A model generated the notes under the pieces. It was not told the origin of the DNA. It was given only the letters and a program-made list of their open reading frames with translations, and did not search any database. From positions 81,089 through 145,088 of the forward strand of contig NZ_NFHG01000007.1 in assembly GCF_002159265.1 (NCBI RefSeq): DNA of 64,000 bases, given 5' to 3'. The position numbers and the translations under genes were made by a program. The stretch is from Flavonifractor sp. An82 (GTDB lineage Bacteria; Bacillota; Clostridia; Oscillospirales; Oscillospiraceae). Below, one piece after another: positions 57,670 to 64,000 of the stretch; the stretch's first letter is position 1, and each line of letters opens with the position of its first letter.

Positions 57670-59439
57670 TTACGCCCCTGCCCGCAGGATCTTCCTACTG
57701 CCCCAACAGGTTGCCAGGAAGTAGCCTCCGTACACCGCCACCAGCAGCAGGGCGGTAACGGCACTGGAGGAGGCGGCATCTACCTTTCCTACCTGGGCAA
57801 TAACGGCGTTGGCAGCGGTCATACCCACCACAGCATGGACCAGGGCCAGGGCCAAGGGCAGGAAGAAGGCCAAAAACACCTGGATATCCACCGACCGGCC
57901 CCGCATGCGCTCCGAGACGCCCAATCGGGACAGTACCCGGTAGCGCTGGGCGCTGTCGGCAGCCTGGCTGAGCTGCTGGAGGGCCAGCACCGCCGCCGAG
58001 GCCACCAGGAACACCACCCCCAGATAGAGGCCGATAAAGAGCACCAGCACCTTGGTACCCATCAGCTCCATCCAGGTGGACAGTTTAGTGGTATAGGTGT
58101 AGCTGTAGGGGAAATCTGCCTGATCCAGCGCCCCCAGGAAGGCCTCTTCGGTCTGCTGGGCGTCTCCGGCATAATCGGCCAGGAAGTAGCAGCGGTCTGC
58201 CGTCAGTCCTTCCTCCAGCTGGGATACCAGGCGGATGCGCCAGCTATCCACAAAGGAGTCCACCTGCTCCTGCCCCCAGGCAGCGGCGTAGGCGTCATAG
58301 TCGGCCCGGAGCATGACGGAGTGTCCGTCCTCGTCCCGATACACAGAAAAGGAGAGCCAACGGCTGCACTGGGTATCCGGGTCAAAGCCACCCTCTTTCA
58401 ACCCGGCGGGCAGGTCCGGGAGCTTTCCCTGTTCCGCCCAGGCGGCCAGCTCCACATCCTGAACGATGGTCTGATCCGCCATCTGGGCCACGGTGTTGTT
58501 CAGGCCCACCGAGGTGGCCGTGATGCCGATGGCCAGCAGCAGCATCAGACAGATCACCGTCATGGAGCGGTAGGTGGTGTTGATGCTGGCGTTGAACTGC
58601 CGCAGGATGAACATGTTAAGGTTTTTGTAATAGAGCTTTTTGCTGCTCTGGCACAGCCGCAGCAAAAAACCGGACAGGGCTCTAAAAAAGAGCAGGGTAC
58701 CCAGGCTGCCCAGCCCCAGCATCACCCAAAACAGTTCATCCACCCGCAGCAGGCCCCGGGTGAGCAGCATGGCATAGGCGATGACCAGCAGAACGCAGCC
58801 CGCCAGGAAAAAGAAGACCGACGCCCCCAGAGAGCGCACCTTCAGCTCCTGGTTCACCCGCCGGGCCCGCAGCAGGTCGATGAGCTTCCGCCGGGACACG
58901 GTAAAGGCATGGTAGCACATCACCAGCAGAAAGATGGCGGCGAAGGCCAGGATGGTCTTCAGCAAGGCCGGAACAGAGACGGAAAAGGTGAAAAAGGTCA
59001 TGGGCACAGCAAAAAGCCCGGCGGTAAAGACCGACAGGGCCTGGGAGAGCACCACGCCCAGTACCAGCCCCACCGCCAGGGCCACCAGGGCGGTAAATGC
59101 AGTCTCCGCCAGCAGCAGCCGGGCCACCTGCCAGCGCTCCATGCCCAGCATCAGGTAGGTGCCCAGCTCCCGGGACCGGCGGCGCACCAGAAAGCCGGAG
59201 GCGTACAGGATGAGAAAGGCCAGCACCACCCACACGAAGACCGACAGGATGCCGATGAGCTGCTGGATGGCCCCCACGATATTGGTCCGGGGATGCTGGG
59301 CCAGATAGCGGATCACGGTCTGGGTCTCCAGAGCGTTGAATACATAAAAGAGGCACACGCCGAAGGCTACGGTGAGAAAGTATACCCCGTAGTCCCGGAA
59401 GCTGCGCCCCACGTTTTTGACCGCCAGCTTAGAGAACAT
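57670..59439 (-). CDS. FtsX-like ABC transporter permease (BceB-type)
   Basis: The 589-aa permease has about ten helices with an FtsX domain near each end and a soluble insert of ~130 residues (about 345-475) in the second half. An extracytoplasmic insert is characteristic of BceB-type permeases that sense or remove antimicrobial peptides. The ATG at 59439 lies within the end of the ATPase gene (11-bp overlap). No kinase/regulator pair is adjacent, unlike most Bce systems. Confidence 0.87.
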   Translation of the reverse strand: MFSKLAVKNVGRSFRDYGVYFLTVAFGVCLFYVFNALETQTVIRYLAQHPRTNIVGAIQQLIGILSVFVWVVLAFLILYASGFLVRRRSRELGTYLMLGMERWQVARLLLAETAFTALVALAVGLVLGVVLSQALSVFTAGLFAVPMTFFTFSVSVPALLKTILAFAAIFLLVMCYHAFTVSRRKLIDLLRARRVNQELKVRSLGASVFFFLAGCVLLVIAYAMLLTRGLLRVDELFWVMLGLGSLGTLLFFRALSGFLLRLCQSSKKLYYKNLNMFILRQFNASINTTYRSMTVICLMLLLAIGITATSVGLNNTVAQMADQTIVQDVELAAWAEQGKLPDLPAGLKEGGFDPDTQCSRWLSFSVYRDEDGHSVMLRADYDAYAAAWGQEQVDSFVDSWRIRLVSQLEEGLTADRCYFLADYAGDAQQTEEAFLGALDQADFPYSYTYTTKLSTWMELMGTKVLVLFIGLYLGVVFLVASAAVLALQQLSQAADSAQRYRVLSRLGVSERMRGRSVDIQVFLAFFLPLALALVHAVVGMTAANAVIAQVGKVDAASSSAVTALLLVAVYGGYFLATCWGSRKILRAGA

Positions 59440-60193
59440 TGCTCTGGTCACCTCCCAGCTCGGTCACCACGTCGATGATCCCCCGGAAAAAGTCTCTGCG
59501 GTCCTGGTTTCCCCGTTCCAGCTGGGCAAACACTGCGCCGTCCCGCAAAAAGAGGATGCGGTGGCAGTAGCTGGCAGTGAATGCGTCGTGGGTGACCATC
59601 AGGATGGTGGCCTGTCGCAGCTGGTTCATCACCTCAAACCGCTCCAGCAGCAGCCGGGCGGACTTGGAATCCAGGGCTCCGGTGGGCTCGTCGGCCAGGA
59701 TCAGGGCGGGTTCGGTGACAATGGCCCGGGCGGCGGCGGTACGCTGCTGCTGGCCGCCTGACATCTGGTAGGGATATTTGTTCAGGCACTCTGTGATCTC
59801 CAGCAGCTGAGCCGTCTCCTTCACCAGCCGGTCCACCTTCTGAGGGGGCGTTTTGCGGATGGTGAGGGCCAGGGCGATATTCTCATAGGCGGTGAGGGTG
59901 TCCAGCAGGTTGCAGTCCTGAAACACAAACCCCAGCCGCTCCCGCCGAAACCGGGAGAGCTCCTTCTGCTTCAGGGCGGTAATATCCTGTCCTTCCACCC
60001 AGATATGCCCCGCCGTGGGGGTGTCGATGGTGGAAATACAATTGAGCAGGGTGGTCTTGCCGCTGCCCGAGGGGCCCATGATGCCTACAAATTCCCCCTT
60101 TTCCACCGAAAAATCCACATGGTCCACCGCGTGGGTGACCGTTCCTCTGCCATAATCCCGGCACAGTCCTTCTACCTTGAGAATCTGCTCCAT
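59429..60193 (-). CDS. ABC transporter ATP-binding protein (BceA-type)
   Basis: The 254-aa ATPase has Walker A GPSGSGKTT, Q-loop FVFQDCNLLDTLT, signature MSGGQQQR and Walker B ALILADEPTGALDS. The FQDFNLLDTLT-like and YPYQMSGGQQQR segments are usual in BceA/YxdL/VraD-type ATPases that partner FtsX-like permeases. It is the first gene of the two-gene operon. Upstream are TTAA boxes at 11-bp spacing. Confidence 0.93.
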   Translation of the reverse strand: MEQILKVEGLCRDYGRGTVTHAVDHVDFSVEKGEFVGIMGPSGSGKTTLLNCISTIDTPTAGHIWVEGQDITALKQKELSRFRRERLGFVFQDCNLLDTLTAYENIALALTIRKTPPQKVDRLVKETAQLLEITECLNKYPYQMSGGQQQRTAAARAIVTEPALILADEPTGALDSKSARLLLERFEVMNQLRQATILMVTHDAFTASYCHRILFLRDGAVFAQLERGNQDRRDFFRGIIDVVTELGGDQSNVL

Positions 60194-60220
60194 TGATCTG
60201 CCTCCTTTGCTTGTGAAGAC

Positions 60221-60263
60221 AGTGTAGCAGAATCATCTTAAAAATTTCTAAATCCCCTCTTAC
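60221..60263 (-). promoter_or_regulatory. Promoter with 11-bp-spaced TTAA boxes, ABC transporter operon
   Basis: On the plus strand TCTTAA (60236), TCTAAA (60247) and TCTTAC (60258) recur every 11 bp upstream of a -10-like TACACT (complement of 60221-60226); no -35 consensus is seen. The boxes face opposite to those of the two-component promoter, so a link to that regulator is tentative. Confidence 0.4.
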
Positions 60264-60279
60264 CATTTTATGAAAGAAA

Positions 60280-60307
60280 ACAGGGCGCCGCAGACGCGGC
60301 GCCCTGT
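60280..60307 (-). terminator. Terminator of the psuK-psuG operon
   Basis: A 12-bp perfect stem (60280-60291 with 60296-60307, loop AGAC), followed on the minus strand by TTTTCTTTC. Confidence 0.88.
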
Positions 60308-60317
60308 GGCGCTTTTC

Positions 60318-61244
60318 TTATTTCATGGCGCACAGCTCGGCGGCGGTGCGGGCAGCCAGGCGGGCGTTATTGAACACCAGCTGGATATTGGAATCCAGGC
60401 TGTCGCCGCCGGTGAGCTCCTTCACCTTGGCCAGCAGGAAGGGGGTGGTGGCCTTGCCGTGGATGCCCTGGGCGTTGGCCTGGGCAATGGCCTCGTCGAT
60501 GGCCTTGTTGATCACGTCGTGATCCATGGCAAACTCCTCGGGGATGGGGTTGGTCACCAGCATGCCGCCCTTGAGGCCCAACTCCCGGGAGACATGGAAA
60601 GCGGCAGCGATCTCCGCCGGGGTATCCATGCGGTAGTCCACCTCGAAGCCGCTCTTGCGGGTGTAGAAGGCGGGCAGCTCCTTGGTACCGTAGCCAATGA
60701 CCGGCACACCGTGGGTCTCCAGGTACTCCAGGGTGAGGCCCAGATCCAGGATGGACTTGGCGCCGGCACACACCACCATCACGGGGGTGGAGGCCAGCTC
60801 CTCCAGGTCGGCAGAGATGTCCATGGTGGTCTCGGCGCCCCGGTGGACGCCGCCGATGCCGCCGGTGGCAAAGATCTGGATGCCCGCCATGTGGGCGATC
60901 ATCATGGTAGTGGTGACGGTGGTGGCACCGTCAGCCTTGCGGGCCACCAGCACCGCCAGGTCCCGGCGGCTGGCCTTGATCACTTCCTGGCCCTTCTTGC
61001 CCAGGTACTCGATCTCCTCGGCGGTGAGGCCGGCCTTCAGCCGGCCGCCCAGAATGGCGATGGTGGCAGGTACGGCGCCGTTATCCCGGATGATCTGCTC
61101 CACCTTCAGGGCAGTCTCCACATTCTGGGGATAGGGCATGCCGTGGGAGATGATGGTGGACTCCAGGGCCACCACGGGCTTGCCCGCCGCCACAGCGGCG
61201 GCTACTTCAGGGGCTACATCCAGATATTGATTGAGATTCATCAT
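60318..61244 (-). CDS. psuG: Pseudouridine-5'-phosphate glycosidase
   Basis: The 308-aa enzyme splits pseudouridine 5'-phosphate into uracil and ribose 5-phosphate. It shows VALESTIISHGMPYPQN, VARKADGATTVTTTMMIAHM, FATGGIGGVHRGAE and VVCAGAKSILDL, all strongly conserved in PsuG. The ATG at 61244 (of an ATG-ATG pair) is preceded by GGAGG. It follows psuK by 22 bp. Confidence 0.96.
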   Translation of the reverse strand: MMNLNQYLDVAPEVAAAVAAGKPVVALESTIISHGMPYPQNVETALKVEQIIRDNGAVPATIAILGGRLKAGLTAEEIEYLGKKGQEVIKASRRDLAVLVARKADGATTVTTTMMIAHMAGIQIFATGGIGGVHRGAETTMDISADLEELASTPVMVVCAGAKSILDLGLTLEYLETHGVPVIGYGTKELPAFYTRKSGFEVDYRMDTPAEIAAAFHVSRELGLKGGMLVTNPIPEEFAMDHDVINKAIDEAIAQANAQGIHGKATTPFLLAKVKELTGGDSLDSNIQLVFNNARLAARTAAELCAMK

Positions 61245-61266
61245 AGATACCTCCATATAAAATCCT

Positions 61267-62343
61267 TTATTCCATCCGGTCCCGGAGCCGCTGGGGGCTC
61301 ATGGCCGGGTTAATGGTTTCCGCGCTCTCCATGGCAATGGCGCCCGCCGCCATGGCGGCCCGGGCGGTACCCTCCAGGTCGGTGCCCTCCAGGTAGGCCC
61401 AGGCAATGGCCGCCATGCCCGCGTCGCCGCAGCCGGTGGTGTTCACCATCCGGCCGGGGCAGCAGGGCACATGGAGCCGCCGGGTGTGGTCGGCGGCCAG
61501 CATGCCGTCGCCTCCTAGACTGATGAACACCCGCCGCAGACCGGTAGCCAACAGGGCGTCTGCCGCTGCATTGAGGCTGGCCTCGTCGGTGATCGTGACG
61601 CCGGAGAGGAGCTCCGTCTCCATCCGGTTGGGTTTGAGGGTATGGAGCTTGCCCAGCACCGGCCGCAGCTTCTCCGCCTTGGCAGTAGACACCGGGTCGG
61701 CAAAGATTGGCAGGCGCAGGTTGTCCGCCAGCCAGGCAATGGACTCCGCCGGGATATTGGTATCCACCACCACCAGCTGGGCGTTTTGCAGCAGCCGGGC
61801 CCGGCCGGCCAGGAAGGCGGGGGTCATATGGCGGTAGATCTCCATGTCGCTGACCGCCAGGGCCATGTCCCCCCGGTGGTCAGAAATAAACAAATAAGTG
61901 GAGGTGGCGCCCCCGGGCACCGTCAGGCACTGGCTGATGTCGATGCCCAGCTCGCCGCAGCTGGCGGCAATGCGCTGGGCGTTCATGTCATCCCCGAAGG
62001 CGGTGAGCAGACGCACGTCCATACCCAGCAGGGCCATGTTGTGGGCAATATTGCGGCCCACGCCTCCCAAGCTCATGCGCACCTGGCCGGGGTTGGAGTC
62101 CTCAGGCACCAGCTTGTCCAGGGAACGGCCGCCAATGTCCAGATTGACACCCCCCACCACCACCGCATAGGGGGCGGTACGGACGATGTAGCCCTTGCCG
62201 GCGATGTGCCCCTGCTTCATCAGGTTGGAGATATGTACCGCCGCAGACGACCGGGTGATGCCCGCCTTGTCCGCCAGCTCCTGCTGGGAGATCATAGGGT
62301 TCTCCTCGATCCATTTCAGGATCTGCCGCTCCCGCTGGGTCAT
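61267..62343 (-). CDS. psuK: Pseudouridine kinase (PfkB family) with N-terminal winged helix
   Basis: The 358-aa protein begins with a winged helix-turn-helix (RQILKWIEENPMISQQELAD, then SAAVHISNLMKQGHI) and continues as a PfkB sugar kinase with GGVGRNIAHNMALLG and the catalytic NTTGCGDAG. This fusion is typical of PsuK, which phosphorylates pseudouridine for PsuG. The HTH part may regulate the operon. No pseudouridine transporter is visible nearby. Confidence 0.92.
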   Translation of the reverse strand: MTQRERQILKWIEENPMISQQELADKAGITRSSAAVHISNLMKQGHIAGKGYIVRTAPYAVVVGGVNLDIGGRSLDKLVPEDSNPGQVRMSLGGVGRNIAHNMALLGMDVRLLTAFGDDMNAQRIAASCGELGIDISQCLTVPGGATSTYLFISDHRGDMALAVSDMEIYRHMTPAFLAGRARLLQNAQLVVVDTNIPAESIAWLADNLRLPIFADPVSTAKAEKLRPVLGKLHTLKPNRMETELLSGVTITDEASLNAAADALLATGLRRVFISLGGDGMLAADHTRRLHVPCCPGRMVNTTGCGDAGMAAIAWAYLEGTDLEGTARAAMAAGAIAMESAETINPAMSPQRLRDRME

Positions 62344-62418
62344 GGGACACCTCCTAAACTTTTATCTATATTCTAATCATATGCTTATATATTCTGTTTG
62401 TCAAGACCCTTCCGGCGG

Positions 62419-63561
62419 TTATCCGGCTATAATGCGGGCGGCCACAGTGTTGAGCACCTCTTGGTGAGTCTGGTCAAAAATATGGGTGTACACCCGTCCT
62501 GTGATGGACACGTCCTTGTGCCCCAGGGCCTTTCCAATGTCCACCAGAGGGATCCGGGCGCTGTTGGCCAGGCTGGCAAAGGTGTGCCGCAGGCCATGGA
62601 CAGTAATGTCGGGCAGATGATGACTCTGCACAAACAGATGAAAGGCCTTGGTGACCTGGTTGGGATGCCTGGGCAGACCAGTTTCATCGGTGAGCACATA
62701 GCCGCTGTCCTGATACTCCGGCTGTTCCGCCGCCAGTTCCAGCTGCCGGGCCCGAATGGCATGCAGCAGCCGGGTCAGGTCGTCCAAACCCGCAATACCC
62801 AGGGTGCGAATGGAATTGGCGGTCTTCGGGGTCTTTTCCACCACGCGGTTTCCCGCCGTGGTGCGGGAGATACGGATGCGGATGACATAGTGATCAAAGT
62901 CCACATCGGACCACCGCAGGCCGCAGATCTCCCCCCGCCGCAGGCCCAGATAGGCCCCCAGCTTGACTACCACCTCCAGCCATTCCCCCTCCACCGCGCG
63001 GAAGAGCTGCCGCAGCTGTTCCGGGGTGTAGTAAAACTGCCGGGTGGGGTGCTCCCGTGGGGCCTCCACCCGCTCCACCGGGTTCTCCCGCAAAATCCGC
63101 TGTCGAAAGGCCAGATGGAGGGCAGTGTGGAGCAGGATATGGTGCTTGTGGACGCTGTTGGAGTCCAGGCCGCCTTCCCGCATCTTCTCGGCATAGTATC
63201 GCTGGATATGCCAGGGCTCCAGCTGCCGGAGGCGAATGCGGCCAATGGCAGGGTTAATGTGTTTCTTGATCATGGAGCGGTAGCAATAATAGGTGGTATA
63301 AGCCCGGTTGGGGGCAATGACCTCCTCCAGCCAGTACTCCAGCCACTCCGACAGGCGCAGGCGGGACGAATCGCAGGGTAATCGTCCGACTTTTCCACTC
63401 TGGAACTGTTCCAATGCCAGTTCAGCTTCCGCCAAATCGGTAAAGGTACGCATCCGGCGGTCACGGTGTCCTTCGGCGTCGGTTCCATAATTAAAGCAGA
63501 CATAGTAAAGCTGCTTTTGATCGTCATACGCCAGATTCTTCCTGATTGCCTTTCTTGCCAT
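62419..63561 (-). CDS. Tyrosine recombinase/integrase (Tn916/phage type)
   Basis: The 380-aa protein has an AP2-like arm-binding N-terminus (YYVCFNYGTDAEGHRDRRMR), a SAM-like core-binding domain and a catalytic domain with LGLRRGEICGLRWSD (Arg), HGLRHTFASL (His-x-x-Arg), LGHKD and the tyrosine in GRVYTHIF. The start at 63561 follows GAGGAGGG. No other phage or conjugation gene is near, so it is a remnant, a domesticated recombinase or the edge of a small element. Confidence 0.92.
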   Translation of the reverse strand: MARKAIRKNLAYDDQKQLYYVCFNYGTDAEGHRDRRMRTFTDLAEAELALEQFQSGKVGRLPCDSSRLRLSEWLEYWLEEVIAPNRAYTTYYCYRSMIKKHINPAIGRIRLRQLEPWHIQRYYAEKMREGGLDSNSVHKHHILLHTALHLAFRQRILRENPVERVEAPREHPTRQFYYTPEQLRQLFRAVEGEWLEVVVKLGAYLGLRRGEICGLRWSDVDFDHYVIRIRISRTTAGNRVVEKTPKTANSIRTLGIAGLDDLTRLLHAIRARQLELAAEQPEYQDSGYVLTDETGLPRHPNQVTKAFHLFVQSHHLPDITVHGLRHTFASLANSARIPLVDIGKALGHKDVSITGRVYTHIFDQTHQEVLNTVAARIIAG

Positions 63562-63697
63562 TCTGGTCCCTCCTCTGCGCGCAAATAATTTTGTCGAATA
63601 AGCGCGTATAGTAGATATTGTGTCAGGTAATTTCACTTGCGTCAATCGTCGTTTTCCGGATTTTCTCCCCCTAATTTTTCCTGTTTTTTCCTATTTT

Positions 63698-63726
63698 TTG
63701 GCTACCTAGCGGCTACCGGTAGCCAA
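63698..63726. repeat. GGCTACC iterated inverted repeat
   Basis: TTGGCTACC (63698-63706) pairs with GGTAGCCAA (63718-63726), and the second half contains the 14-bp perfect palindrome GGCTACCGGTAGCC (63711-63724). It lies between the integrase gene and the SLH-protein gene and could be a recombinase site or an operator. Confidence 0.5.
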
Positions 63727-63824
63727 TGCCCTTCTTGGCATCCCTTGCAGCCCAGCAGATTGGCGTCTTGGGCAGAGATTGTTCCCTTGTCTCCCGGGCC
63801 AAATCTAATAAGGAGGAATTCCGA

Positions 63825-64000
63825 ATGAGAAACCTCAAGCGAGTTCTCAGCCTGGCTCTGGCCGTCATGATGCTCATCGGCATGATGGTTATCGGCGCCA
63901 ACGCTGCGGGCTACAACGATTTCACCGATAAGGATGAGATCGTGAACAAGGATGCCGTTTCCATGCTCGTTTCCCTGGGCGTGATCAACGGCATGGAGGA
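63825..64000 (+). CDS. Secreted S-layer-homology (SLH) domain protein, N-terminal fragment
   Basis: Only 58 codons are inside the window. They encode a signal peptide (RNLKRVLSLALAVMMLIGMM, cleavage likely after ANA) followed by the start of an SLH module (YNDFTDKDEI, AVSMLVSLGVINGME). SLH domains anchor proteins to cell-wall polymers. The start has a near-perfect AAGGAGG at eight bases. Its remaining domains are outside the window. Confidence 0.9.
   Translation, partial: MRNLKRVLSLALAVMMLIGMMVIGANAAGYNDFTDKDEIVNKDAVSMLVSLGVINGME

Noticed and set aside
62419..63561. A prophage or integrative element marked by the integrase.
   Set aside because: Neighbours are psuK and an SLH protein; no phage, relaxase or tra-type gene and no second att-like repeat is visible in the window.
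1..64000. CRISPR arrays, rRNA and tRNA genes.
   Set aside because: No regularly spaced identical repeats, no rRNA blocks and no tRNA cloverleaf with the usual TTCRA arm were seen by eye; a tRNA scan would settle it.

Overview
The window reads as chromosome of a GC-rich, anaerobic, spore-forming member of the Clostridia, most like the Oscillospiraceae around Flavonifractor/Pseudoflavonifractor. This is inferred from gene content: Firmicute sporulation genes (ylbJ, spmA, spmB, an AbrB/SpoVT-type regulator), an oxygen-sensitive nrdG activase, an anaerobic cobalamin pathway, a T-box leader, and above all a gene set matching the anaerobic phloroglucinol (flavonoid A-ring) pathway. No rRNA, tRNA, CRISPR array, complete IS or prophage was found.

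Layout. 1-10.5 kb (minus strand): a tightly overlapping cobalamin operon cbiD-cbiF-cbiG-cbiH-cbiJ-cbiET-cbiA-cobT-cobU-cobS-cobU-like-cobC, led by a cobalamin riboswitch with its own terminator. 10.5-17.8 kb: acetyltransferase, CtpE-like P-type ATPase, small membrane protein, ROK glucokinase, a glycolipid glycosyltransferase with a flippase-like partner, and a phosphopantetheinyl transferase. 17.8-18.1 kb: a 267-bp block of seven back-to-back hairpins enclosed by terminal inverted repeats. 18.3-21.2 kb: an OmpR/VanS-type two-component system. 21.2-35.5 kb: nifSU, AI-2E-family permease, DegV, TetR, sporulation genes, RNA methyltransferases, a NUDIX hydrolase, a xre/44-aa module, nrdG, split chromate transporter and nadE; a 161-bp MITE-like element abuts the degV stop codon.

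35.7-42.7 kb is the most distinctive region: a divergent HxlR regulator, then cupin, SDR, 3-hydroxyacyl dehydrogenase, cyclase-family hydrolase and beta-keto-acid cleavage enzyme, followed by an MFS transporter under its own promoter. The four enzymes fit phloroglucinol reductase, (S)-3-hydroxy-5-oxohexanoate dehydrogenase, dihydrophloroglucinol cyclohydrolase and triacetate acetoacetate-lyase, turning phloroglucinol plus acetyl-CoA into acetoacetate and acetoacetyl-CoA. The enzyme operon and the transporter carry the same promoter-operator layout, a 17-bp palindrome overlapping a -35 box, so they look like one regulon. The cupin has no assigned role.

42.9-64 kb: T-box-regulated thrS lacking the TGS domain, a small acidic protein, a glycosyltransferase with an unusual N-terminus, a xre/57-aa membrane-peptide module flanked by near-identical operator repeats, asnS, an APC transporter, a LytTR-DUF3021 membrane operon, a GH3 lipoprotein, RNase R, an XRE protein with a glycine-rich repeat tail, secG, a BceAB-like ABC transporter, pseudouridine catabolism (psuG, psuK), a lone tyrosine recombinase and the start of an S-layer-homology protein cut by the window edge. 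Promoters of the two-component system and of the glycolipid operon share TCTTAA repeats at the same distance from the -10 box, suggesting an envelope-related regulon.
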